From Synechococcus elongatus PCC 11801 (GTDB lineage: Bacteria > Cyanobacteriota > Cyanobacteriia > Synechococcales > Synechococcaceae): a stretch of 64,000 bases of DNA. Shown in pieces: positions 50,460 through 59,030 of this stretch; the first letter of the stretch is position 1, and each line of letters opens with the position of its first letter. The notes under the pieces were generated by a model, which was not told the origin of the DNA, searched no databases, and saw only the letters and a program-made list of their open reading frames with translations. Made by a program: the position numbers and the translations under genes. The stretch is taken from positions 620,001-684,000 of the forward strand of contig NZ_CP030139.2 of the NCBI RefSeq assembly GCF_003846445.2, in the 5' to 3' direction.

Positions 50460-50888
50460 CTACAACTGGCTGATGGTTTCAGCCAAGGCGAAGTCTTTCT
50501 CGGTCAATCCTCCTGCATCGTGCGTCGTCAAACGGATGGTGACTCGGTTATAGGAAACCTCTAGGTCGGGGTGGTGTCCTGCCGCTTCTGCAGGTTCCAC
50601 CAATCGATCCAAGAAGGCGATCGCTTCTGGAAACCCGGCAAAACGGCGATCGCAGACAATCGCTTGTCCATCCAGACGCCACGCCGGTAAGCGCAGTAAG
50701 CGAGTTTGAATCTCGGCAGCACTCAACACTGAGTTCATCTCCACGTTTCGAGCCATCGAGGCGCGAGCAACCGAAGCCGGCGGGCTCGCAACAACTGGGG
50801 GTAGGGTGCCCGCAATCAGGGTAATGGCTAACACTTTGCAGTAAGACGTCCAGCTGAACACTGATATTGAGAGATTTTGAATCACCAT
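50460..50888 (-). CDS. Pterin-4a-carbinolamine dehydratase, possibly exported
   Basis: 142 residues from ATG 50888. The C-terminal 90 residues are a complete dehydratase: LSAAEIQTRLLRLPAW, then the active-site HHPDLEVSYNRV and LTTHDAGGLTEKD. The enzyme recycles the 4a-hydroxy-pterin and can act as a dimerisation factor. Residues 1-45 form a hydrophobic segment (VLAITLIAGTLPPVVAS) that looks like a signal peptide, which is unusual for this family. ATG 50756 or 50738 would give a normal cytoplasmic enzyme. Which start is used decides the location. Confidence 0.85.
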   Translation of the reverse strand: MVIQNLSISVFSWTSYCKVLAITLIAGTLPPVVASPPASVARASMARNVEMNSVLSAAEIQTRLLRLPAWRLDGQAIVCDRRFAGFPEAIAFLDRLVEPAEAAGHHPDLEVSYNRVTIRLTTHDAGGLTEKDFALAETISQL

Positions 50889-50915
50889 TGCCTTCAAACC
50901 TAGCGAGTTGCTCAC

Positions 50916-51273
50916 TCACAACCCGTGTCTTTTGCTACGAAATGAGGCGATCGCAGCTCCTAAAAAACTATCCGCTCCCTGTCAGCTGACAAGGAGCGGT
51001 CTAGTCGGGTCTATGACGTCAGAACCTGGCTGCCGGAAGAACACTCCGACTAAAGTCTGGTTCCAGACCTTAAAGATTACTGGGAATCGTGCTCAGAGGA
51101 CGGTTCCGGCTCACAGCCGGCTTTCTCCAACGATCAGACCCAAGGTTTTACTACATTCCACCATGAGGGCACCACCTCCGCGCAACTACAAGGGTTAACG
51201 GTTTGATTCTAACGACAACGACCTCCTTTGGGGAGGTCGCAGCATGGAAATCTTCCAGATTAGAGAAAAATGC
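50916..51273. other. Hairpin-rich interval between psbD and the dehydratase
   Basis: About 350 bases with several stems: GTCTGG/CCAGAC (51055-51068), CCGGCT/AGCCGG (51106-51120), CGACCTCC/GGAGGTCG (51219-51239) and the terminator at 50961-50999. On the minus strand a transcript leaving psbD would run through all of them. It could be a structured 3' UTR or a separate small RNA. A 96-codon plus-strand frame here has no coding character. Confidence 0.5.
50961..50999 (-). terminator. Terminator at the end of the psbD 3' region
   Basis: Arms CCGCTCCCTGTCAG/CTGACAAGGAGCGG (50972-50999) pair with one mismatch. The minus strand then reads ATAG and TTTTTT (50967-50962). Confidence 0.75.
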
Positions 51274-52332
51274 CTAGAGAGCGTTACCGCGGGGCAGAAC
51301 CTCTTCGGGGAAGACGAATTTTTCGTGCGGTTGGTCTTGCGGTGCCATCCAGGCCCGAATCCCTTCGTTCAACAAGATGTTCTTCGTGTAGAACGTCTCA
51401 AACTCCGGATCCTCGGCTGCACGCAGCTCCTGCGACACAAAATCATATGCCCGCAGGTTCAATGCCAAACCAACAATCCCAATCGAGCTCATCCACAAGC
51501 CCGTCACTGGCACGAACAACATGAAGAAGTGCAGCCAGCGCTTGTTCGAAAACGCAATCCCGAAAATCTGGCTCCAAAAACGGTTCGCCGTCACCATCGA
51601 GTACGTCTCTTCAGCCTGCGTCGGCTCAAACGCTCGGAAGGTGTTCGATTGCTCGGAGTCTTCGAACAAAGTGTTTTCCACCGTCGCACCGTGAATGGCA
51701 CACAGCAGTGCTCCACCCAAAATGCCCGCCACGCCCATCATGTGGAATGGGTTCAAGGTCCAGTTGTGGAACCCTTGCAGGAACAACAAGAACCGGAAAA
51801 TCGCTGCCACGCCGAAGCTCGGTGCGAAGAACCAGCTCGATTGCCCCAATGGGTACATCAAAAACACGGACACGAACACCGCGATCGGACCCGAGAAGGC
51901 GATCGCGTTGTACGGACGGACGCCCACCAAGCGCGCAATCTCAAATTGACGCAGCATGAAGCCAATCAAACCGAAGGCGCCGTGCAGTGCTACGAAGTTC
52001 CACAAACCGCCCAGTTGGCACCAACGCACGAAGTTCCCTTGTGCCTCGGGGCCCCACAGCAGCATCAACGAATGACCAAACGCATCCGCTGGTGTGCTGA
52101 CCGCCACGGTCAAAAAGTTGCCGCCTTCCAAGTACGAAGACGCAATGCCGTGGGTGTACCACGACGTCACAAAGGTCGTCCCAGTTAGCCAGCCGCCCAG
52201 TGCCATGTACGCACAGGGAAACAGCAGCAAACCAGACCAACCCACAAATACGAATCGGTCGCGCTTCAGCCAGTCGTCGAGGACGTCAAACCATCCCCGC
52301 TCCGCTGGCGCTCGCCCCACTGCAATCGTCAT
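51274..52332 (-). CDS. psbD: Photosystem II D2 protein, monocistronic copy
   Basis: 352 residues from the ATG at 52332 with GGAG 11 bases upstream. D2 with D1 holds the photosystem II reaction centre in the thylakoid. [20 protein letters not shown], the chlorophyll/iron region around [12 protein letters not shown], the plastoquinone QA region and the C-terminal [11 protein letters not shown] are present. Synechococcus elongatus has two psbD genes, psbDI overlapping psbC and psbDII alone; no psbC follows here, so this should be psbDII, known for high-light induction. Longer upstream frames are not used. Confidence 0.97.
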   Translation of the reverse strand: MTIAVGRAPAERGWFDVLDDWLKRDRFVFVGWSGLLLFPCAYMALGGWLTGTTFVTSWYTHGIASSYLEGGNFLTVAVSTPADAFGHSLMLLWGPEAQGNFVRWCQLGGLWNFVALHGAFGLIGFMLRQFEIARLVGVRPYNAIAFSGPIAVFVSVFLMYPLGQSSWFFAPSFGVAAIFRFLLFLQGFHNWTLNPFHMMGVAGILGGALLCAIHGATVENTLFEDSEQSNTFRAFEPTQAEETYSMVTANRFWSQIFGIAFSNKRWLHFFMLFVPVTGLWMSSIGIVGLALNLRAYDFVSQELRAAEDPEFETFYTKNILLNEGIRAWMAPQDQPHEKFVFPEEVLPRGNAL

Positions 52333-52447
52333 TGCTTCGGAATCTCCAGGTATTTGCAATATCAGTTCAAAGAAACGTAGCTGGTGACGGACGTAGCTGC
52401 TTGTTGCAACGATGGGCCACAACTTAACGTTTCGTTACTGTCGTCTC

Positions 52448-52453
52448 ATTATA
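52448..52453 (-). promoter_or_regulatory. Probable -10 element of psbD
   Basis: TATAAT on the minus strand, giving a leader of about 105-110 bases before the psbD ATG. No consensus -35 box at normal spacing, in line with a regulated promoter. Confidence 0.45.
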
Positions 52454-52533
52454 GGCAGGCGATCCCCGAACGGGTAGGAGGCGGATCTGAGATACTGGAG
52501 GCGATCGCTGCTGTTGTGTCTTGCAAGGCTCAC

Positions 52534-52800
52534 ATGTACATCCTTGAGATTTCGCTGAAATTCACGCCCATGCCGGTCTCGGTGCAGCGCAAAGAAGCAG
52601 AGGCTGCCCAGGCAACCTATCAGCAGGTGGTTGAAGCGCTGCGGAGCGGCCAACCATCGGTGCTGGAGCTGAATTGTGAGTTCCAAGCTGAGAAAAAATT
52701 AGCAGTGCTGACCAGCGAGATTGCCTCGGTGCAGCTGTATGAAAAGTCGGGCGGCAGCGCAACAGTCAAGCGCCCGGGTTTTGCCGTCATCGGTGAGTAA
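52534..52800 (+). CDS. UPF0367 family protein
   Basis: 88 residues from the ATG at 52534; the open frame runs 150 bases further upstream, but the family starts MYILEISLK. Conserved cyanobacterial protein of unknown function, with strands at both ends and a central helix (KEAEAAQATYQQVVEALRSG). Soluble and without catalytic motif. Divergent from psbD. Confidence 0.9.
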   Translation: MYILEISLKFTPMPVSVQRKEAEAAQATYQQVVEALRSGQPSVLELNCEFQAEKKLAVLTSEIASVQLYEKSGGSATVKRPGFAVIGE

Positions 52801-52931
52801 TCGCTGTCGCTCAATAGGCAATCGCTGAGTGTTTCTTCAGTCTGATGAGCAGTCTCGGTTTGGCAACATGACTGGGGCTGCTTCACTTTTTCTTAAAGCT
52901 TCTCAAGGGGCTGCAGCCTCCTCAAGCATCC

Positions 52932-53612
52932 TTGGAACAGTCATCAACCCCTTCTCCTTTTGCGCTAGACGTGCGATCGCTCAGCTTTGGCTGGTCGCCT
53001 GAGTCACCCATCCTGCAAGATTGCAACCTCCAGATTCCCCGTGGTGAATTTTGGATGCTGCTGGGGGATAACGGCAGTGGCAAATCCACTCTCTTGCGGC
53101 TGATTGCTGGCCTGTTGCCGTTACAGTCAGGCGCCATCACTGGCGATCGCCCGCTGGGATTTGTCTTTCAGAATCCCGATCATCAATTGGTGATGCCCAC
53201 AGTCGGGGCTGATGTTGCGTTTGGACTGGTTGAAGAAGGGCTCTCAGTTGCACAAGCAAAGGAGCGGGTCGCTGAAGCTCTCGCAGCCGTGCGACTGGAG
53301 CACTATGAGCGGCGGCCAGTCTATGCCCTCAGTGGTGGTCAAAAGCAACGGGTTGCGATCGCCGGCGCGATCGCTCGCCACTGTGAATTACTACTGTTTG
53401 ATGAGCCGACAGCCCTGTTGGATGGCGACAGTCAACGAGATTTAGTTCAGCAAGTCAAACAATTGGTGCGCGATCGCGGGTTGACGGCTCTTTGGGTGAC
53501 ACACCGATTGGAGGAACTGGAGGCAGCTGATGGCGCCTGTCTGTTGCAGCAGGGGCGAGTGGTCGTTACGGGATCGGTGGCTACCGTGAAAGCCAAACTT
53601 GAACAGCTTTGA
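52932..53612 (+). CDS. ABC transporter ATPase, ECF/CbiO-like
   Basis: 226 residues from a TTG start. Walker A GDNGSGKST, Q-loop FQNPDHQ, signature LSGGQKQR, Walker B LLLFDEPTALLD and the H-loop VTHR are all intact. The VFQNPDHQLVMPTVGADVAFG segment is typical of EcfA/CbiO ATPases that power vitamin or Co/Ni uptake. No membrane T- or S-component is next to it, so it must work with partners encoded elsewhere. Confidence 0.9.
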   Translation: MEQSSTPSPFALDVRSLSFGWSPESPILQDCNLQIPRGEFWMLLGDNGSGKSTLLRLIAGLLPLQSGAITGDRPLGFVFQNPDHQLVMPTVGADVAFGLVEEGLSVAQAKERVAEALAAVRLEHYERRPVYALSGGQKQRVAIAGAIARHCELLLFDEPTALLDGDSQRDLVQQVKQLVRDRGLTALWVTHRLEELEAADGACLLQQGRVVVTGSVATVKAKLEQL

Positions 53613-53712
53613 ACGTTCAGGACTCAAGAGAAGCAACCAAGGCAGGCTATCCGGCTGCAGGAGATTGTGAAGAAAGTGTCACACTTACAAAGTAAGTGCC
53701 ACTCCTCAGATC

Positions 53713-54246
53713 ATGTCTGCTCTGCTGCTTGTTGATGGCTACAACGTCATTGGCGCTTGGCAACGCTTGCAGCGACTCCGCGATCGCCATGGTTTAGAAG
53801 CAGCCCGGACTGAATTGATTGAGTTATTAAGCAACTACAGCGCCTATCAGGGCTATGCCACCAATCTGGTTTTCGATGCACAGTATCGAGCCACACCCGG
53901 ACAACAGGAGCAAGTGACCGAGCAGCTTGTTGTGAGCTACACCGATCCTGAGCAGACAGCCGATACCTATATTGAAATGACCTGCGCCAACCATCGAGAT
54001 GAACTACGAGCTTCTCGACGGCGAGTCATTGTCGCCACCAGCGATCGCGCCCAGCAATTGACGGTAATTGGCTTTGGAGCCGAGTGGATGTCGACACATC
54101 GCCTTGCCCAAGATGTGGAGACTTCGATTCAGAAAGTAAAACAGTGGCAGGTCGAGCAACGCCGCAAACACCAACCCAAAACCCTCGGCAGTCGTCTCGA
54201 TGATCGCGTTCGTCGTCAGCTGGAATACTGGCGGCGGCAGCCTTGA
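53713..54246 (+). CDS. YacP/NYN-domain nuclease
   Basis: 177 residues. PIN-like NYN fold with the acidic motifs LLVDGYNVIGAW (Asp8), VFDAQYR, TDPEQTADTYIE and VATSDRAQQ. Relatives include Rae1, which cleaves mRNA at the ribosome in Bacillus. C-terminal 40 residues are basic (RRKHQPKTLGSRLDDRVRRQ), suited to RNA contact. Cytoplasmic. Confidence 0.88.
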   Translation: MSALLLVDGYNVIGAWQRLQRLRDRHGLEAARTELIELLSNYSAYQGYATNLVFDAQYRATPGQQEQVTEQLVVSYTDPEQTADTYIEMTCANHRDELRASRRRVIVATSDRAQQLTVIGFGAEWMSTHRLAQDVETSIQKVKQWQVEQRRKHQPKTLGSRLDDRVRRQLEYWRRQP

Positions 54247-54407
54247 GCTCATGGATTGACTTCGCTCCACTCCTGGGTTCCCAGTCGTGAACTTTGGCTG
54301 GTGATTGGTGCGCCACAACACGAATCAGCCCCCTTCCTCGCAAGCCTGCCTAGACTAGAAGCAGTGCCACTTCAGCACGCTTCTGCTCAACATTTCTCCG
54401 TGAACCC

Positions 54408-54866
54408 ATGACATTGTGGTCTCGTTGCCGTCGAGCCGTTGCGCTCGTCCTCATTCCCTTGCTTTCAACGGTTTTGGTTGCTTGCGCAGGTCCAACAGCA
54501 GCAACTGTGCCGACCTATAGCGAGAGCCAGATTCTACAGATCGAAAAATCACAGGCCAATCTCCAAGCAGCGCGCGATCGCTTCCCCGAGTTAGATCAAT
54601 TGATCAATGCTGAAGACTGGACCTTCGTCCAAAACTTCATCCGTGGTCCTTTGGGCGATGTGCGCCGAGAGACGGCAACCGTCAGTCGCACCTTGCTCGA
54701 TCCAGCCCTGAAAGCGGAAACCACTGAGACGGCCCAAGACCTGTTTAATCACCTGATTGCTTTGGATGATGCCGCCAAAGATGGGGATAGCCGTCGGGCG
54801 CGTCAACAGTTCCAAGAAGCGATCGTTGATTTCGACGCTTTCCTAAACGCGATTCCGACCCTCTAG
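54408..54866 (+). CDS. psbQ: CyanoQ, PsbQ-like lipoprotein of photosystem II
   Basis: 152 residues. Signal peptide with lipobox LVAC and lipidated Cys26, then a four-helix PsbQ domain (SQANLQAARDRFPELDQLIN and WTFVQNFIRGPLGDVRRE). CyanoQ sits on the lumenal side of photosystem II, stabilising the oxygen-evolving complex. Only 13 bases separate it from the FAD oxidase gene. Confidence 0.9.
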   Translation: MTLWSRCRRAVALVLIPLLSTVLVACAGPTAATVPTYSESQILQIEKSQANLQAARDRFPELDQLINAEDWTFVQNFIRGPLGDVRRETATVSRTLLDPALKAETTETAQDLFNHLIALDDAAKDGDSRRARQQFQEAIVDFDAFLNAIPTL

Positions 54867-54879
54867 GCGATCGCAGCTG

Positions 54880-55977
54880 ATGTCCAAACAGCGGCTGATC
54901 ATCATTGGTGCCGGTGCGATCGGAGCTTGCTTGGCCTACGAGCTGAGCGCCGATTCGCGCTATCAAATCACCGTGTTTGATCAAGCTGCTGGCCCAGCTA
55001 CGGGTGCCACAGGTGCTGCCTTGGGCGTCTTGATCGGTGTCCTTTGTCAGCGCACCAAGGGCCGTTTTTGGCAGCTGCGTCAACGCACCCTAGCCCGCTA
55101 CCAAAGCTTGATTCCGGAGCTTGAGGCAGCGATCGGCCAGCCCATTCCAGGCCATGAAGGTTTGCTAAAGCTGGTTACCGATCCGACTGAGCGGGAGGGT
55201 TGGGAACAGTTGCAGGCGATTCGCCGCCAGCAGGGCTACGAACTGGAACTCTGGGATCCCTCAGAACTGCGCGATCGCGTCCCGAGCATCGCCGCCGAGC
55301 AGTTTGCCCTGGCGGTCTGGTCACCCTACGATCGCCAAATCAATCCCACTGCTTTGACGCTGGCTTTAGTAAAAGCAGCTCAGCAACGGGGCGTAGAGTT
55401 TTGCTTCAACACGCCGGTACAAACGCTGCAGCGAAACGGCGATCGCGGTCTGTCTGTGGAAGGTCGACCTTGTGATTGGCTGATTCTCAGTGCTGGGCTG
55501 GGGTCAACGGCGATCGCTCAGCAACTAGGGCTGGATTTACCAATGCAACCGGTACTGGGACAAGCCTTGCGGTTGCGCTGGCCGAATAATCGTCTGCCTC
55601 AGCAAGTGATGACAGCTGAGGATATTCACCTCGTGCCGCTAACTGATCGCGAATTGTGGCTGGGGGCAACAGTGGAGATGCCCCCCGATCAAACTGCGAT
55701 CGCGCCACAAGCGGAGTATTTAGAGACTTTGCGATCGCGCGCTGTGCAGTTCTGGCCCGATCTCCAACAGGCAGAAGTTCTCCAAGCTTGGCAAGGCTAC
55801 CGTCCCCGACCGCTGGGGCGACCTGCACCGGTGATTGAATGCCTGACGGACTGGCCCAATGTGATTGTGGCGACGGCTCACTACCGCAATGGACTGTTGC
55901 TAGCGCCGGTTACTGCTGCGATCGTTCAGGAACTGCTTGCTGCTGCGGTGCCCCCGTCCACCGCCGCCATGATCTAA
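54880..55977 (+). CDS. FAD-dependent oxidoreductase, DAO/glycine-oxidase family
   Basis: 365 residues. N-terminal FAD dinucleotide loop IIGAGAIGACLAYEL, then ATGATGAALGVL and a C-terminal substrate cap with TAHYRNGLLLAP, the second FAD-binding motif. Oxidises an amino group (glycine, D-amino acid or similar); the exact substrate is unknown. Probably cytoplasmic. Confidence 0.88.
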   Translation: MSKQRLIIIGAGAIGACLAYELSADSRYQITVFDQAAGPATGATGAALGVLIGVLCQRTKGRFWQLRQRTLARYQSLIPELEAAIGQPIPGHEGLLKLVTDPTEREGWEQLQAIRRQQGYELELWDPSELRDRVPSIAAEQFALAVWSPYDRQINPTALTLALVKAAQQRGVEFCFNTPVQTLQRNGDRGLSVEGRPCDWLILSAGLGSTAIAQQLGLDLPMQPVLGQALRLRWPNNRLPQQVMTAEDIHLVPLTDRELWLGATVEMPPDQTAIAPQAEYLETLRSRAVQFWPDLQQAEVLQAWQGYRPRPLGRPAPVIECLTDWPNVIVATAHYRNGLLLAPVTAAIVQELLAAAVPPSTAAMI

Positions 55978-56008
55978 CCTGACAGCTATCCCCTCCCAAG
56001 TTGTTGCG

Positions 56009-56662
56009 ATGGCTGCTGCCCTCGATCCTCAGCAATTGATTCAGCTGCCTGTGATGGGTGCGCTACTGCGTCGGGCAGTCAGTGATGGCATTCGCTGGGC
56101 CGATCGCCTCTTGGCCGAGACTGATGGTTTAGCCGATCGCCAACAGCTCTGCGATCGCATGATTACCGACAGCGCAATTCGAACAGCAGGCTGGAGCACG
56201 GTCGCTGGTCTCGCCGGCCCCCTAACTTTGCTGGCGGGTCTCTCGTTCGATGCCGGTCAAACCCTCTATGCTCAGGTCAAACTTGCAGCGGCCCTGTTCC
56301 GCGTTCACGGGGTTGAACTGGACGATCGCCGTCATCTGCCGCTGTTGATGGCTGCCGCTGCAGGTATTGGAGTTGCAGAACTAGCCGCCCTGATTGGCAG
56401 TCAGTTGATGCGCAATGCCATTCACCAAGTCTTGGGTCAACTCTCCAAAGCCGCCATGGAACGGACTTTGACCACCTTGGGCAGTCGTCTATTGGCGCGG
56501 GCAGCAGCGACCTCAGTCAGCAGTTTGATTCCTGTCGCCGGTGCGATCGCCAGTGGCGGCGTTAGTGCTGCCTTGATGCTGGCCAGCGGCCGCAACATCC
56601 GCAATTTTCTCAGTGATTATGCCAGCCTGCAGATGGTAACGGTCGAGGTGATCGACGGCTGA
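56009..56662 (+). CDS. Membrane-associated protein, EcsC-like
   Basis: 217 residues, Ala/Leu-rich, with hydrophobic stretches (WSTVAGLAGPLTLLAGLSFD, LPLLMAAAAGIGVAELAALI and VSSLIPVAGAIASGGVSAAL). The pattern, including the SLIPVAGAIASGG motif before the C terminus, resembles the EcsC family of unknown function. No catalytic residues. Confidence 0.6.
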   Translation: MAAALDPQQLIQLPVMGALLRRAVSDGIRWADRLLAETDGLADRQQLCDRMITDSAIRTAGWSTVAGLAGPLTLLAGLSFDAGQTLYAQVKLAAALFRVHGVELDDRRHLPLLMAAAAGIGVAELAALIGSQLMRNAIHQVLGQLSKAAMERTLTTLGSRLLARAAATSVSSLIPVAGAIASGGVSAALMLASGRNIRNFLSDYASLQMVTVEVIDG

Positions 56663-56712
56663 TTATCAGAGTCCTAGTCGAGTGGCAGACTAGGGGCAGA
56701 GAGGACAGAACC

Positions 56713-57198
56713 ATGGCCGATCGCTACAACCTCGAAGATGTGCAGGAAATTCTGCAGCGGGCGATCGCACGATCGACAACCCAAGATGAATTTAGTGCTC
56801 AGCAGCTCCAAGAAATGGCGGCTGAACTGGGAATCACAACCGAGCAGCTCCAGGCGGCTGAAACGGATTGGCGTACGCTGCAACTGCAACGTCAAGACCA
56901 AACCGAGTTTGATCAGCGGCGCTGGCAGCGTTGGCAGGATCAAGCGATTCGCTTTCTCGTCGTCAATGCGGGCCTGATGGCGCTCAACTGGATCACCAGC
57001 CAAGGGCTGGGCTGGAGCTTGTACGTTTTGGTGCCTTGGACAATCGGGTTGGTGCTGAGCTTTTGGCAAACCTGGAAGCCCACACCCGAAGTCTACGAGA
57101 AGGAGTTCCAGTCCTGGCGACGCCAACGCCAACTGCGTCAATCGCTAGGACGTTGGATCGATCGCTGGCTCCCACCGGCGCGATCGCTTAATCGATAA
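56713..57198 (+). CDS. 2TM-domain protein, unknown function
   Basis: 161 residues. The N-terminal 65 residues are helical and polar (LEDVQEILQRAIARS, then EFSAQQLQEMAAELGI), resembling a small DNA/protein-binding helical domain. A pair of membrane helices lies at about 79-115 (IRFLVVNAGLMALNWI, SLYVLVPWTIGLVLSF), and the tail is basic. This is the arrangement of 2TM-domain proteins. Confidence 0.7.
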   Translation: MADRYNLEDVQEILQRAIARSTTQDEFSAQQLQEMAAELGITTEQLQAAETDWRTLQLQRQDQTEFDQRRWQRWQDQAIRFLVVNAGLMALNWITSQGLGWSLYVLVPWTIGLVLSFWQTWKPTPEVYEKEFQSWRRQRQLRQSLGRWIDRWLPPARSLNR

Positions 57199-57310
57199 CC
57201 GCAGCCGATAGGGATCATCACCATTTCCAACGACTCCTATCAGTGGAATGGATAGAGCGGATTCTATAATTCACGTAGACCGTAGAGACGTATTCCTGCC
57301 AGAGGTTGCT

Positions 57311-57622
57311 ATGTCCGAAGAGACGACGCCCCGCACGCCCCGACGCAGCCGCACGGCAGCCAACGCTGAAGAAGCCCTGACTATTGCGGCGCAGCCTGTA
57401 GATCTGGAACCCAAAGCCAGCCTGCAACTGCCCCAAAATCGACCGATTTCTCCCTCGTCGATCGAAGTCGCCAAGACTGTGGCAATAGCAGGTCGCCGTC
57501 CTGTTGCTCGTTGGGAAGCACCCGACAACCGCAATCTGCGTCAAGCACCGAAGCTGTTCAATCGTCCGATCGCTTCGAATGAGCCGGAAGATGCAGCGAG
57601 CTTGATGGGCTACCTCGACTAA
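57311..57622 (+). CDS. Disordered hypothetical protein
   Basis: 103 residues from the ATG at 57311. Pro/Arg/Ser-rich and probably unstructured, with short motifs RPVARWEAPDNRNL and the C-terminal SLMGYLD. Its stop is directly followed by the ATG of the CCB gene, so they are translated from one mRNA. The tail may dock a partner. Function unknown. Confidence 0.7.
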   Translation: MSEETTPRTPRRSRTAANAEEALTIAAQPVDLEPKASLQLPQNRPISPSSIEVAKTVAIAGRRPVARWEAPDNRNLRQAPKLFNRPIASNEPEDAASLMGYLD

Positions 57623-58288
57623 ATGGCCACGGATTCCGGGGTTTGGTTACGGCGGCTCCCCCTGATTGCTGGTGCGATCGGGGGGACGTTGCTGATGGTC
57701 AACCGTGCCCTCACGCCTGAATTGCTGCCAACCCAATCGCGATCGGATGCCTTGGGGATTCTGCTCAGTGCTCTGTTAATTCTGAGTGGATTGCTTTGGC
57801 AACGGGTTCAGCCCGTGCCACCTGAGATAGTCGTCCTGGATGGGGAAGAGGGCTTTGATCTCGATGACCAGCTCCCGGAAGAGATCCGCCAGGAATTAGC
57901 TTGGGCCTCCAAGCTGCTGCTGACCAATACAATTACGGGCTCGCTGCTGCTCTGGTACGACGGGCAGGTGCTGATGCGGCGCGGTATTTTGGCCCCCCCA
58001 GTTCCCGTGCAACCGGGGCCAATCGTCGAACGGGCCATGAAAACGGGCAAAGCCGTCTATCTGGTCGATCTCAAACTCTATCCAGGTCGGATCGAGTTCA
58101 ACTATTTACCCGCTAACAGTCAGGGTTTGATCTGTCAGCCCATCGGCGATCGCGGCGTGTTGCTGCTAGCCGCCCGTGCTCCGCGCAGCTATACCCAGCA
58201 GGATGAACGTTGGATTGCGGGCATTGCCGCGAAATTCGATCAATCACTGAGCCGCTGGCGTACCGCGATCGCCGTAGAACAAGCGTAG
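57623..58288 (+). CDS. CCB-type cofactor assembly factor for cytochrome b6f (subunit B)
   Basis: 221 residues. Two N-terminal membrane helices (IAGAIGGTLLMVNRAL and ALGILLSALLILSGLLWQRV) precede a soluble domain (LPEEIRQELAWASKLLLTNT, then SLLLWYDGQVLMRRGIL). This matches the CCB2/CCB4 family, which attaches heme ci to cytochrome b6 in thylakoids. The 3' end overlaps the convergent VanY gene by 45 bases. Confidence 0.85.
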   Translation: MATDSGVWLRRLPLIAGAIGGTLLMVNRALTPELLPTQSRSDALGILLSALLILSGLLWQRVQPVPPEIVVLDGEEGFDLDDQLPEEIRQELAWASKLLLTNTITGSLLLWYDGQVLMRRGILAPPVPVQPGPIVERAMKTGKAVYLVDLKLYPGRIEFNYLPANSQGLICQPIGDRGVLLLAARAPRSYTQQDERWIAGIAAKFDQSLSRWRTAIAVEQA

Positions 58289-58969
58289 GCTTTCCACATC
58301 TCCGACAAACCGCCAGTGCCAGGGTTCATAGCTGACCTGCTGGGGATTATTGCGGGGAAACGATAGCTCGAAATTAAAGCGCTTGGCATTGGCTTGTAGC
58401 CAGCGGAAAGCTGCCGTTTGCTCAAATGTGGTTTCAAGGTGAGTATTTGGCGCTTGGGCATCGCCAATGTCGATCGCGTAGCCTGTGTGGTGTTCGCTGT
58501 AGCCCGGTGGCGCGCTGACACTCGCCCGCTCAGTCACACTTTGATTGCGCTCGGCCTTGACATCAAAAAAGAGCGATCGCTGCTCTTGCTTAGACCGGAA
58601 GCCTGACAACGGCAGCAGTTGCACGCCATCCCGAGCGGCGGCAGTTTGAAGATCGTTAAACGCTCTGGCCGCAGTCGTTCGCAGACGGATGTCTGGGTTA
58701 CTGGCCAGTGGCGTTAGGACTGCCGCAGGAGCGTCGGCATAGGGGCGATGCCCCAAGAGAGAGTCAGAGGGGGCAGTCAGGGGGTCGGACGGTGCTGTGA
58801 CCGTGTCCGTCTCGGCAGGCGGACGTTGGCTAACTGCCCAAGCCCCGATCGCGAAAACCGCGATCGCACCACCCACGGCCCAAGGCAGCAAGCGGTTGGT
58901 CCGTGCTTTGGGAGCTGGCACCTCGCTGCGGATCGCAACGGGTACGTCATCGTCGTACTGAAAGCCCAT
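58244..58969 (-). CDS. Membrane-anchored D-Ala-D-Ala carboxypeptidase (VanY-like)
   Basis: 241 residues from the ATG at 58969; ATG 59068 would add 33 residues and overlap kdpC by 38 bases. Single membrane anchor (PWAVGGAIAVFAIGAWAV), then a periplasmic domain. The zinc ligands of the VanY/peptidase M15 family are in SEHHTGYAIDIGD and EPWHWRF. It trims peptidoglycan stem peptides. It follows kdpC closely and may be co-transcribed with the kdp operon, but the functions are unrelated. Confidence 0.88.
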   Translation of the reverse strand: MGFQYDDDVPVAIRSEVPAPKARTNRLLPWAVGGAIAVFAIGAWAVSQRPPAETDTVTAPSDPLTAPSDSLLGHRPYADAPAAVLTPLASNPDIRLRTTAARAFNDLQTAAARDGVQLLPLSGFRSKQEQRSLFFDVKAERNQSVTERASVSAPPGYSEHHTGYAIDIGDAQAPNTHLETTFEQTAAFRWLQANAKRFNFELSFPRNNPQQVSYEPWHWRFVGDVESLRLFYGDRGTPAAQ

Positions 58970-59030
58970 AGCAGACAGGATATCGGAGAATTTGGGGATG
59001 GACTGTGTTCTGGCTACGGTCCGGGATGCG

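Noticed and set aside
50908-51198. 96-codon plus-strand ORF downstream of psbD
   Set aside because: Crosses several strong hairpins, has no coding pattern and is antisense to the probable psbD 3' region.
51244-52188. 314-codon plus-strand ORF opposite psbD
   Set aside because: Entirely antisense to the highly conserved D2 gene, with His/Gln/Arg-rich low-quality protein; a codon-bias shadow.
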